From NCBI RefSeq assembly GCF_012275535.1, contig NZ_JAAVTK010000009.1:1-64000 (forward strand): DNA of 64,000 nucleotides, given 5' to 3'. The translations under genes were made by a program, and so were the position numbers. Numbering within the stretch: the stretch's first letter is position 1; each line of letters opens with the position of its first letter. The notes below the pieces were generated by a model. It searched no databases and was not told the origin of the DNA. It saw only the letters and a list, made by a program, of their open reading frames with translations. This document shows positions 52,467 through 60,343 of this stretch, piece by piece. Source of the DNA: Hymenobacter artigasi (GTDB lineage: Bacteria; Bacteroidota; Bacteroidia; Cytophagales; Hymenobacteraceae).

Positions 52467-53483
52467 ATGGATACCCTAGCCGCCGGCGTCACGCAGCTGC
52501 GCATTCAGCGCTTCGTCAATGTTTACTTCGTCGAAACCGGCACCCCCGGCGAGTGGGTGCTGATTGATACCGGCCTGCCCGGCAGCAAGAAACCCATTCT
52601 CGCCGCCGCTGATAAGCTGTTCTACCCGGGCTCCCACCCCGAGGCCATCATCCTCACCCACGGCCACCTCGACCATATGGGTGCCGCCAAAGAGCTGGCC
52701 GACCACTGGAATGTGCCTATCATCGTGCATCCGCTGGAGCTGCCCTACGTGACCGGCCAGGCCCTCTACCCGCCCCGCGACCCCACCGTGGGCGGCTCGC
52801 TGGCCTTCATGAGCCGCTTCTTCCCCACGCAGCTCCCCAACCTCGGCAACCGGGTGCAGGCCCTCGACGCCGACGACCCCAGCACACCCCACCTCATGGC
52901 CTGGCAGTGGCTGCACGTGCCCGGCCACGCCCCCGGCCAGCTGGCCTTCTTCCGCGAAGCCGACCGCGTGCTGATTGGGGCCGATGCCTTCGCCACCACG
53001 CACCACGACTCGATACCGGCCGTACTGCTCGGCATTCCCAAAATCAGCCGGGCCGGCACGCCGTTCAACTACGACTGGGAGGCGGCCCGCACCTCGGTTC
53101 AAACCCTGGCCGCGCTGGAGCCCAGGGCCATTGGCTGCGGCCACGGCCCGGTTATCATCGGTTCAGAAGCAGCCGCCGGCCTGCACCAGCTAGCCGATAA
53201 TTACCCCGTGCCCGCCCACGGCCGCTACGTGCACGAGCCCGCCCGCACCGATTCCAGCGGCGTAGAACACCTCCCACCCGCCCCAAAGGACAAGCTGCCC
53301 ATCCAGGCCGCCATCATTGGCGGGAGCCTGTTGGCAGCCGGAGCGGCGTGGCTGCTCACCGGCGGCCGGCGCAAAATCAAGAAGTCGAAAGCTTACAAAA
53401 AGGCCTACAAAGCAGCCAAAAAATCCGGCAAGCACCAGCCGCCAACTCCCCCGCCACTCTACCGGAGCGGGGTGGGGAGTTGA
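52467..53483 (+). CDS. MBL-fold hydrolase with C-terminal membrane segment and basic tail
   Basis: A 338-residue protein from ATG 52467. The metal motif is H65-G-H67-L-D69-H70 in LTHGHLDHMGAAK, and HVPGHAPGQLAFF and VLIGADAF supply further ligands, so it is a glyoxalase II-like metallo-beta-lactamase fold. After the catalytic domain comes a hydrophobic helix (AAIIGGSLLAAGAAWLL) and a Lys-rich tail (KIKKSKAYKKAYKAAKKSGK), which is unusual. The tail probably anchors the enzyme to the membrane with Lys residues in the cytoplasm. The stop codon TGA is contained in the heptamer element that follows. Confidence 0.85.
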   Translation: MDTLAAGVTQLRIQRFVNVYFVETGTPGEWVLIDTGLPGSKKPILAAADKLFYPGSHPEAIILTHGHLDHMGAAKELADHWNVPIIVHPLELPYVTGQALYPPRDPTVGGSLAFMSRFFPTQLPNLGNRVQALDADDPSTPHLMAWQWLHVPGHAPGQLAFFREADRVLIGADAFATTHHDSIPAVLLGIPKISRAGTPFNYDWEAARTSVQTLAALEPRAIGCGHGPVIIGSEAAAGLHQLADNYPVPAHGRYVHEPARTDSSGVEHLPPAPKDKLPIQAAIIGGSLLAAGAAWLLTGGRRKIKKSKAYKKAYKAAKKSGKHQPPTPPPLYRSGVGS

Positions 53484-53574
53484 TAGTTAAGAGTTAGGAG
53501 TTGATAGTTAGGAAAGCTCATTTGCAACTCCTAACTATCAACTCTTAACTCCTAACCCTTAACTCTTAACTTTC
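53478..53574. repeat. Heptamer inverted element H4 (AGTTNRN units)
   Basis: The left arm reads AGTTGAT, AGTTAAG, AGTTAGG, AGTTGAT, AGTTAGG. The right arm is AACTCCT, AACTATC, AACTCTT, AACTCCT, AACCCTT, AACTCTT, AACTTTC. The MBL gene stop (53481-53483) and the last codons and stop of hutG (53552-53574) lie inside it. It is a long hairpin between convergent genes. Confidence 0.9.
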
Positions 53575-54472
53575 CCATCGCCACTCCTGTCAGATAGGCG
53601 GTGATGATGGTGGCGGCTAAGCGGGCGGTCTGGTTGTCGCGGTCGTAGAGCGGGTTTAGCTCGACGATTTCGAACAGCCGGACCGCTTCCTTTTGGCCCG
53701 CCAGAAACGCGGCTTCTACTGCTTGGCGGGGGGTGAAGCCGTCGGCGCTCGGGGCCGATACGGCCGGGGCAAAGGCCTCGGCGCAGCCATCAATATCGAA
53801 GCTCACGAAGGCGGGCCCGGCGGCAGTGGCGCGGGCCAGGGCGCGGCTGGCATACAGTTCCATGCCAGCCTCTTGCACATGGGCCAGCGGCACAATATGG
53901 GCCTGCTGCTGGTGCAGAAACGCAATATCTTCCCGGGTATTCAGGTTGGAATGCAGGCCGATTTCAGTGAACCGCTCACCCGATAAAAACCCTTCGCGCA
54001 GCAGCCGCCCAAACGGCGTGCCGCTGCTGATTTCGGGCTTGTCCTTCACATCGGCATGGGCATCGAAGTTGATGCCGCCCACCGGCCGCCCCTCATTGGC
54101 ATCAAACAGGCCGCGCACCGTGGAGTAGGTGCCATCGTGCGAGCCACCCAGCACCACCACGCGCGGATACTGGCGCAGCAGCTGGCCCAGCCGCTCCCGA
54201 ATGCGGGCGTGGTTCTGAACGTGGTCGGGGTGGCGCAGGTCGAGGTTGCCGGCATCGGCAATACGCAGATTATCAAGGCTTATATCGTGCTCCAGATTAT
54301 AAGTTTTGTGGTAGCGGCGCAGCTCGCGTCGAATGGCGGCGGGCGCACCAGCCGCACCGGCCCGCCCGCCTTCCAGCACCGTACCGAAATCGAGGGGCAG
54401 GCCCACGAGGCACACGTCGGCTTCGGGCAGTTCGGCGGCGGGGCGAATAAGGTCGCGGAGGAAGGTAGGCAT
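53552..54472 (-). CDS. hutG: Formimidoylglutamase (arginase-family)
   Basis: A 306-residue metal-dependent hydrolase of the ureohydrolase family. Manganese ligands are in VLGGSHDGTYS, GGINFDAHADVK and FVSFDIDGCAEAFAPAVSAP. Formimidoylglutamase (formimidoyl-glutamate to glutamate plus formamide) fits better than arginase because hutU is nearby and the C-terminal LFEIVELNPLYDRDNQTARL is typical; the exact substrate is inference. The last residues KLRVKG and the stop are encoded by heptamer repeats. A -7 box lies only 6 bases upstream. Confidence 0.8.
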   Translation of the reverse strand: MPTFLRDLIRPAAELPEADVCLVGLPLDFGTVLEGGRAGAAGAPAAIRRELRRYHKTYNLEHDISLDNLRIADAGNLDLRHPDHVQNHARIRERLGQLLRQYPRVVVLGGSHDGTYSTVRGLFDANEGRPVGGINFDAHADVKDKPEISSGTPFGRLLREGFLSGERFTEIGLHSNLNTREDIAFLHQQQAHIVPLAHVQEAGMELYASRALARATAAGPAFVSFDIDGCAEAFAPAVSAPSADGFTPRQAVEAAFLAGQKEAVRLFEIVELNPLYDRDNQTARLAATIITAYLTGVAMGKLRVKG

Positions 54473-54477
54473 GGGGC

Positions 54478-54485
54478 CAAAAGTA
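54478..54485 (-). promoter_or_regulatory. Candidate -7 box directly before hutG (leaderless?)
   Basis: On the minus strand TACTTTTG fits TAnnTTTG and ends 6 bases before the ATG, so transcription would start at about the first codon. This suggests a leaderless message if the box is real. Confidence 0.35.
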
Positions 54486-54770
54486 GCAGAGACGCCCGAA
54501 TGGGAGGCCCGTATTGTTTCGCTTGTTGTCCAATGGCGAGCCGTTGCGCCGGGTTTAGGTAAGGAACAGATTATTTCGCCCAGATTCCTCCAGCGCCGGA
54601 ATAACCATTACCGTGCTACCCGGTACATCCTTCGATAAAGCTCCGGCAGTTCCACCTGTATTTTCCAGGCACTGTCTTTGCCCCAGAGCCAGCCACTCTT
54701 CACTGGCCCAAGTCCTGCCCGGGACTACCTTCGACGGACATTTTCGGGTGCTGCTTATTTATTTACCGCT

Positions 54771-55277
54771 ATGTTTTTTCGTTTTCCGCTGCCTTTGTCC
54801 GCCGTCGCTGGTTTGCTCCTGGCTTTGCCAGCGCGGGCGCAGGCTCCGGCCCCGGCCGCCCCATTGTCTCCGCCCACATTCTACACCACCTACCGCTACA
54901 CGGCTTATACCGTGTACGATACCACCAGCCTCGACCCGCCCACCCAGGTAAGCGGCGTGGGCGGCACGCTTGCCCTGCGACCGGCCGGCACCTACGAAAA
55001 GCGCCTGACCTTTCCCGGAAACGATGGCCCGATGCTGTTCCGCCAGGATGGCACCTTCGCCCTGGCCGGCGACAGCATCAGCTTCGCCTTTGAGGATAAA
55101 AAGGGGGCCGACGTGCAGCGCGGCACCTTCCGCTTCGACCCCGCCACCCGGCACCTCACCATCACCATCCTCGGCTACCCGGCCGGCAACCGGGGCGTGT
55201 ACGAGCTGGAGGCGACGGAGCCAATTGCCCCCGCCCCCATTCCGCGCCCCAAAGCCCGCGGCAAGCGCCGCCCCTGA
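54771..55277 (+). CDS. Secreted protein of unknown function
   Basis: A 168-residue product with a signal peptide from ATG 54771 (MFFRFPLPLSAVAGLLLALP, cut at ARAQ). The mature domain is beta-rich: FYTTYRYTAYTVYDTTSLDP, GTLALRPAGTYEKRLTFPGN, LFRQDGTFALAGDSISFAFE, TFRFDPATRHLTITILGYP, resembling a lipocalin-like or calycin barrel that reports on a bound molecule (inference). The C-terminus is basic (PRPKARGKRRP). I do not recognise the family. Confidence 0.6.
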   Translation: MFFRFPLPLSAVAGLLLALPARAQAPAPAAPLSPPTFYTTYRYTAYTVYDTTSLDPPTQVSGVGGTLALRPAGTYEKRLTFPGNDGPMLFRQDGTFALAGDSISFAFEDKKGADVQRGTFRFDPATRHLTITILGYPAGNRGVYELEATEPIAPAPIPRPKARGKRRP

Positions 55278-55297
55278 AGCCAATCGCACCCCACGCA

Positions 55298-55330
55298 TTT
55301 GGCTCCCCCCGCGCCTTCTGGCTAACTTGC
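55298..55330 (+). promoter_or_regulatory. Candidate promoter for the YebC gene
   Basis: TTTG at 55298-55301 and TAACTTGC at 55323-55330 are separated by 21 bases, a good Bacteroidota arrangement (TTTG, spacer, TAnnTTTG). The gene starts at 55424. Confidence 0.45.
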
Positions 55331-55423
55331 GGCCCGTATCGCCGGGATAGGTTTCGGCGAAGCCCGCGCAGCTCCGGCTTCGTACCCCCAACACTCATTC
55401 ATTCAGTTACTCAGTCACAGCAA

Positions 55424-56158
55424 ATGGGACGCGCATTCGAATTTCGCAAAGGCCGCAAAATGAAGCGGTGGGATAAAATGTCGAAGGACTTTACCCGCAT
55501 CGGCAAGGAAATCGTGATGGCCGTGAAGGAAAACGGCCCCAACCCCGACTCCAACGCCCGCCTGCGCGCCGCCATGCAAAACGCCAAGGGCGTGAACATG
55601 CCCAAGGACCGGGTAGAAGCCGCCATCAAGCGCGCCAGCAGCAAGGAGGAAAAAGATTACGCCGAAGTGGTGTACGAAGGCTACCTGCCCCACGGCGTGG
55701 CCATCGTCATCGAAACCGCCACCGACAACCCGACCCGCACGGTAAGCAACGTGCGCCTCATCTTCAACCGCAACGACGGCACCCTGGGCACCGCCGGCAG
55801 CAGCGACTACACCTTCACCCGCAAGGGCGTGTTCAAGCTGGCCGCCGAGGGCCTCGACCGCGACGAGCTGGAGCTGGAGCTGATTGACTTCGGTGCCGAA
55901 GACGTGTACGAAACCGTCGAGGAAGACGAGCACGGTGCCGAGCACAAGTTTATCGTGGTCGAGACGGCCTTCACCGATTTCGGCCAGATGCAGAAGGCCC
56001 TCGAAGCCCAGGGCCGCCACGCAGTAAGCGTGAACCTGCAGCGCGTACCCAACATCACCGTCGCCCTCAACGACGAGCAGCTCGATGAAATCATGACCAT
56101 CATCGAGAAATTCGAAGACGACGAGGACGTGCAGGCCGTGTACCACACCGTGGGCTAA
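55424..56158 (+). CDS. YebC/PmpR-family protein
   Basis: A 244-residue cytosolic protein of normal family length. The start MGRAFEFRKGRKMKRWDKMS and NARLRAAMQNAKGVNMPKDR are conserved YebC segments, and YLPHGVAIVIETATDNPTRT and NDGTLGTAGSSDYTFTRKGV continue the three-domain pattern. Members act in translation (relief of ribosome stalling) or as transcription regulators; which applies here is not visible. Symbol withheld since yebC and pmpR are both used. Confidence 0.93.
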   Translation: MGRAFEFRKGRKMKRWDKMSKDFTRIGKEIVMAVKENGPNPDSNARLRAAMQNAKGVNMPKDRVEAAIKRASSKEEKDYAEVVYEGYLPHGVAIVIETATDNPTRTVSNVRLIFNRNDGTLGTAGSSDYTFTRKGVFKLAAEGLDRDELELELIDFGAEDVYETVEEDEHGAEHKFIVVETAFTDFGQMQKALEAQGRHAVSVNLQRVPNITVALNDEQLDEIMTIIEKFEDDEDVQAVYHTVG

Positions 56159-56165
56159 GGCGGTT

Positions 56166-56247
56166 TGTCATGCTGAACGCAGTGAAGCATCTGGGTAAAA
56201 GTCATTGGACGATTACACCGGATACTTCACTGCGTTCCGCATGACAG
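56166..56247. repeat. Palindromic repeat family B, copy 8 (short form)
   Basis: TTGTCATGCTGAACGCAGTG pairs with CACTGCGTTCCGCATGACA around a non-pairing 40-base centre. It lies between the YebC and acyltransferase genes on the same strand. Confidence 0.75.
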
Positions 56248-56276
56248 GCCCCCTCCATCAACCTTCCTCCTCCGCT

Positions 56277-57341
56277 ATGTCCTCTCCCGCCCGCCCCCTT
56301 GCCTACCGTCCCGGGCTGGATGCCGTGCGCGCCGTGGCCATTCTGCTGGTCGTGGTGGGCCACTGGACGCTGCCGTCCTTCCCCATGAGCCTGATGGGCA
56401 GCATGACGTTTTTTGTGCTGAGCGGCTATTTTATTTCGGGTATCGTCTGGAAAAAGGAGGTGTATGTGGGCGCGCCCGGGCGCTGGGAGCGGCGGCTGGG
56501 CGTATTTTTCCTCCGGCGCCTGATACGCACCCTGCCCCCCTACTATATGTCGGTGGCGCTGGGGTTTGCGCTGCCGCTCGTCACGCTGCACCAATACCCC
56601 GGCTGGTTTCTGGTGCCGGTTTCCAACCTGCTGTTCTACCGGTTGCAGCACTGGGGCGAAGGCGTGGGCCACTACTGGACCATGGCCGTCGATGAGCAGT
56701 TTTACCTGCTGTGGCCGGTGCTGCTGGCCGTGGTGCCCAAGCGAACGCGCTGGCTGCTGCTGGTAGCCGCCTGTGGCCTGATTTTTCGCATTGCCTGGAG
56801 TACCTGGGTACGGCCCAGGCTGGCTTTTGCGCTGCTTCCCGGCTGCCTCGATTTATTCGCGGCCGGAGCCATTCTGCGCCACGTCGAGCAGCTGCCGGTG
56901 GTGCGGCGGTTTGCCCATTTCCGCTGGGTAGCGCTGTCCTGGCTGGCCTGGAGCGCCCTTTGGGGCATCCTCTACCTCACGGAAATGCACTACGTTTGGC
57001 TGCTCATCTATGGCAGCGCCGGTTGCGTGCCCGCCGTAATCACCCTCAACTGGGCCGTGCACCAGGCCACCCGCCCCGCCCACGAAAAGCCCGTGCTCAC
57101 CGCCCTGCGCTGGGTGGGCCAGCGCAGCTACGGCTGCTACCTCTACCACCTGATGCTGCCGGTATTCTACCAGCGAGCCATTTATCACCTGTTTGCCGCC
57201 CCCGAAACCCGCAAGCTCTGGCTTGCCCCAATTCCAACCGTGATGCTGCTACTGCCCGCCATGCTGCTGCTGGCCGCCGCTTCCTGGCACTGGCTCGAAA
57301 CCCCGCTCAACCATTGGAAAAACCGGCTGGCTTACGATTGA
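56277..57341 (+). CDS. Membrane acyltransferase (acyltransferase 3 family)
   Basis: A 354-residue integral membrane protein from ATG 56277. YRPGLDAVRAVAILLVVVGHW contains the catalytic His/Asp region typical of family 3 (R...H), and RRLIRTLPPYYMSV supplies the conserved Arg. HYWTMAVDEQFYLLWPVLL is the family's signature. About ten helices are seen. It would O-acylate surface polysaccharide or other glycans; the acceptor is unknown. The gene next to it encodes an FkbM methyltransferase, so surface-polymer decoration is a reasonable but unproven link. Confidence 0.85.
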   Translation: MSSPARPLAYRPGLDAVRAVAILLVVVGHWTLPSFPMSLMGSMTFFVLSGYFISGIVWKKEVYVGAPGRWERRLGVFFLRRLIRTLPPYYMSVALGFALPLVTLHQYPGWFLVPVSNLLFYRLQHWGEGVGHYWTMAVDEQFYLLWPVLLAVVPKRTRWLLLVAACGLIFRIAWSTWVRPRLAFALLPGCLDLFAAGAILRHVEQLPVVRRFAHFRWVALSWLAWSALWGILYLTEMHYVWLLIYGSAGCVPAVITLNWAVHQATRPAHEKPVLTALRWVGQRSYGCYLYHLMLPVFYQRAIYHLFAAPETRKLWLAPIPTVMLLLPAMLLLAAASWHWLETPLNHWKNRLAYD

Positions 57342-57580
57342 AGGCGTAGCGACACACGTTGCGTCTATATATCGCCAGACCGACTCTCTAAACAGCTTCA
57401 CTAATAGCCCAGCGCTCCAGCGCGCGTTTTTTGGGCGGCATTTCGTTCAATTGTCCGGTTTCGGCCTTCCATTCTGGCCAGTTGCCATCCCGAAAAGGCC
57501 CGACAAAACCTCCTACATTTGGCCTGCCAACCCAGCACCCCGGCCTTATTCTCCGCCTCCACCGCCCATTTCCTACTACT

Positions 57581-58414
57581 ATGCTCAACTATCTCATCAA
57601 TTCTTTCAAGCGGAAAATGGCCCGCCGCATCACCCAAAAGCACCCCATGGTGCTCGATACGTTCACCATTCCCGGCATCGGCAGCGGGCAGGTGCAGTTT
57701 GCCAACTGGGAAAATCCGCTGGTTGAGAAGAAGATATTCACCAAAGAGACGGTCGACTTTTTCAAGAAATTCCTCCACCCCGGCGACTTCGCCATCGACA
57801 TCGGGGCCAACATCGGCCACACCACCGTGCAGATGGCCCTGGCCACCGGCCCCACCGGCCTCACCCTTGGCTTCGACCCCAATCCCTACGTCTTCGAAAT
57901 CCTGCAGCGCAACGCCGCGCTCAACCCCGAACTGGTCCGCATCGGGGCGCACAACCTGGCCATTTCCGAGCAAGACGACGAGTTCTACTACAACTCCTCC
58001 GAAGCTTCCTTCAACAACGGCGGCATTTCCAAAACGCCGACCAACAAACACGGTAAATACTCCCTCAGCACCAAGATAAAAGGTGTTAATCTCGAAGGCT
58101 TTCTGGAAAAAGAATACCCCGATTTCCTCCAGAAGCTCACGCTGATTAAAATCGATACCGAAGGCTACGACAAGGAAATTATCCGCTCCATTTCCAGCCT
58201 CATCACCAAATACAAGCCCGTCATCATCTCCGAATGCTTCGGCAAGAACTCCGATGAGGAAAAATTCGAGCAGTTCAACCTGCTCGAATCCCTGGGATAT
58301 TCGCTGTTCTATTTCACCGACTTTGTCGCTACCACGGAGATTATCCCCATCAAGCGCAAGGAGGAAATGCTGAAATACAAGCACTTCGATTTCTACGCCA
58401 CGCCCAACGCTTAA
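57581..58414 (+). CDS. FkbM-family methyltransferase
   Basis: A 277-residue protein from ATG 57581 (MLNYLINSFKRKMARRITQK). DFAIDIGANIGHTTVQMALA is the SAM-binding motif 1, LTLGFDPNPYVFEILQRNAAL follows, and KLTLIKIDTEGYDKEIIRS is the FkbM signature. It transfers methyl groups, often to sugars of glycans, with substrate unknown. The 240 bases upstream to 57341 contain no gene. A family-C palindrome begins 27 bases after its stop. Confidence 0.9.
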   Translation: MLNYLINSFKRKMARRITQKHPMVLDTFTIPGIGSGQVQFANWENPLVEKKIFTKETVDFFKKFLHPGDFAIDIGANIGHTTVQMALATGPTGLTLGFDPNPYVFEILQRNAALNPELVRIGAHNLAISEQDDEFYYNSSEASFNNGGISKTPTNKHGKYSLSTKIKGVNLEGFLEKEYPDFLQKLTLIKIDTEGYDKEIIRSISSLITKYKPVIISECFGKNSDEEKFEQFNLLESLGYSLFYFTDFVATTEIIPIKRKEEMLKYKHFDFYATPNA

Positions 58415-58440
58415 AAGCAATAGGTAAGTCCTTGCGCAGA

Positions 58441-58565
58441 AGTACTCGTAAGCTCCGGTCTGACCGCCCTAGGCGGTCTGACCGGTTGTCGTGAGAACGA
58501 AATCGGGGGTGCTTCAACCGGTCAGACCGCATAGGGCGGTCAGACCGGAGCTTACGGGCACTTGT
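58441..58565. repeat. Palindromic repeat family C, copy 2
   Basis: GTAAGCTCCGGTCTGACC ... and GGTCAGACCGGAGCTTAC enclose the palindrome GACCGCCCTAGGCGGTC and the loop GTCGTGAGAACGAAATCGGG. Compared with 36851-36989 the arms differ by paired changes while the loop is almost unchanged. Confidence 0.9.
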
Positions 58566-58576
58566 ACTTGGCTATT

Positions 58577-58674
58577 TAGAGCAGTTTTCAGGTTCGTGTA
58601 CACGTAGCGCGAACTACAAAGTTCGCGCTACTGCCTGCTACATGAGCTGTACACAAATCCGAAAACTGCTCTAA
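58577..58674. repeat. Inverted repeat with nested hairpin before ftsZ end
   Basis: TTAGAGCAGTTTTC and GAAAACTGCTCTAA are the outer arms, and GTAGCGCGAACT ... AGTTCGCGCTAC is an inner hairpin. With the family-C element it fills most of the gap between fkbM-like and ftsZ ends. Confidence 0.85.
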
Positions 58675-58678
58675 CACC

Positions 58679-58722
58679 AATAAAAAGGCCGCCGCTGAAA
58701 TTTCAGCGGCGGCCTTTTTATT
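58679..58722. terminator. Perfect terminator after ftsZ
   Basis: AATAAAAAGGCCGCCGCTGAAA and its exact complement form a 22-pair stem with A/T flanks. It lies 17 bases after the ftsZ stop and works in either direction. Confidence 0.9.
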
Positions 58723-58739
58723 GACATTTGACCAATTAG

Positions 58740-60242
58740 CTAGTCCACATTATCGTGCAGAAACCGGTTATCGCCCAGCAGTTCATTATCGTCCGATAAG
58801 TTGAAGCGGGAGATATTCTGGGCCGAGCTGGGCTCCACGTTCTCCAGCTTCACCTGGCGGCGCAGGTAGGCGGGCGTATCATATTGGCTCACCGCCTCGG
58901 GCGGCAGGCCGTTGCTCAGCTCCTGCAGGCGGCGCCGACGCTCCAGCGCCTGAGCATCCATGGCCGGGCGGGGACGGTGAGCATCCGGACCAGCGGCGGG
59001 CGCAGGCGCAGCGGCGCTCGACGTGAGCACGGGTTCCGTGGGCGCGCTGGCCGGGATGCCAGCCAGCGGCGGCGCGTTGTGCGCCGAAGGGCCGTTCAAA
59101 TCGTGCAGCACGCGGGCCGGCTCCGGCGCACCGAAGCTGGGCACGAACGGGGCCGAAGTAGCCGATGCGTTCGAGGTAGCCTCCGGCTTAGGCGTTTCGG
59201 CCACCGGGGCCGGGGCCACGATTGGCTCGTGCGAGGTGCTAGCCGCGCCCATGGTGGGCGTAGTAATGGAGTGTGCGTCGCGGGCAAAACCCGTGGCAAT
59301 CACCGTCACGCGAATGCTCTGGCCCAGCGTATCGTCGATGCCGTGGCCGAAAATCATCTCGGCGTCCTGTCCGGCTTTTTCCTGGATGTACTCCGTGATT
59401 TCCGTCAGCTCGTCCATTTCCAGCTCGTGCTCGACGCCCGACATGATGGAGAGGAGGATGCGCTGCGCGCCGTGAATGTCGGTGTTGTTGAGCAGCGGCG
59501 AGTTCAGGGCTTCCTCAGCGGCGCGGCGGGCGCGGTTTTCGCCTTCGGTCACGCTGCTGCCCATTACGGCGGCCCCGCTGTCCTTCATCACCGTTTTCAC
59601 GTCCTCAAAGTCCACGTTCACATCGGCCGTTACGGTGATGATTTCGGCGATGGACTTGGCGGCCGTGGTCAGCACAGTATCGGCTTTGGCGAAGGCGGCG
59701 CCCATCGTCAGGTTGCCGTAAATCTGCGGCAGCTTGTCGTTGAGAATCACCAGCACCGTGTCACAATGCTCACTCAGCGCCTTGATGCCTTCTTCGGCCT
59801 GCTGGCGCTTCTTCTTGCCCTCAAACATGAACGGGGCCGTCACGATACCTACCGTAAGGATGCCCAACTCCTGCGCTACCTGCGCAATCACAGGGGCAGC
59901 ACCAGTACCGGTGCCACCGCCCATACCGGCCGTGATGAAGAGCATCTTGGTGCCCTGGTTCAGCAGGTCGCGGATTTGCTCCTTGCTCTCGATGGCAGCC
60001 TGACGGCCGCGCTCGGGCTTGGCGCCCGCGCCGAGACCTTCGGTGAGGTCCACGCCAATTTGCAGCTTGTTGGGCACCGTGGAGCTTTGCAGCGCCTGGT
60101 GGTCGGTGTTGCAGATGATAAACTCCACGTCCTTGATGCCCTGCTTGTGCATGTGCTTCACGGCATTGGAGCCACCGCCGCCAACCCCAATCACCTTGAT
60201 GATGGACTTGCTCTGGGCGGGAATATCGAATTTGTAATTCAT
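58740..60242 (-). CDS. ftsZ: Cell division GTPase FtsZ
   Basis: A 500-residue tubulin homologue that forms the Z-ring. GVGGGGSNAVKHMHKQG is the nucleotide-binding start, FITAGMGGGTGTGAAPVIA the GGGTGTG signature, and NVDFEDVKTVMKDSGAAVMG the T7 loop with its catalytic Asp. The core ends near residue 325, and a long Pro/Ala-rich linker leads to a C-terminal tail (LSDDNELLGDNRFLHDNVD) for FtsA and other partners. It is longer than E. coli FtsZ, typical of Bacteroidota. It is downstream of ftsA with 101 bases between them. Confidence 0.97.
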   Translation of the reverse strand: MNYKFDIPAQSKSIIKVIGVGGGGSNAVKHMHKQGIKDVEFIICNTDHQALQSSTVPNKLQIGVDLTEGLGAGAKPERGRQAAIESKEQIRDLLNQGTKMLFITAGMGGGTGTGAAPVIAQVAQELGILTVGIVTAPFMFEGKKKRQQAEEGIKALSEHCDTVLVILNDKLPQIYGNLTMGAAFAKADTVLTTAAKSIAEIITVTADVNVDFEDVKTVMKDSGAAVMGSSVTEGENRARRAAEEALNSPLLNNTDIHGAQRILLSIMSGVEHELEMDELTEITEYIQEKAGQDAEMIFGHGIDDTLGQSIRVTVIATGFARDAHSITTPTMGAASTSHEPIVAPAPVAETPKPEATSNASATSAPFVPSFGAPEPARVLHDLNGPSAHNAPPLAGIPASAPTEPVLTSSAAAPAPAAGPDAHRPRPAMDAQALERRRRLQELSNGLPPEAVSQYDTPAYLRRQVKLENVEPSSAQNISRFNLSDDNELLGDNRFLHDNVD

Positions 60243-60248
60243 ATTTTT

Positions 60249-60341
60249 GAATTATAAATTATAAATTATAAATTATAAATCATGAGTTGACCTGGTTCAT
60301 TCGGCCAATTCATAATTCATAATTCATAATTTATAATTATT
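60249..60341. repeat. Heptamer inverted element H5 between ftsA and ftsZ
   Basis: The left arm reads AATTATA four times, then AATCATG, AGTTGAC. The right arm is AATTCAT three times, AATTTAT, AATTATT. It fills the ftsA-ftsZ gap (ftsA stop at 60344, ftsZ start at 60242) and could form a hairpin within this operon, affecting the FtsA:FtsZ ratio. Confidence 0.9.
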
Positions 60342-60343
60342 TC

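Noticed and set aside
56205..56276. Upstream start for the acyltransferase
   Set aside because: The added residues are translated from the family-B palindrome and have no family similarity; ATG 56277 directly precedes the conserved part.
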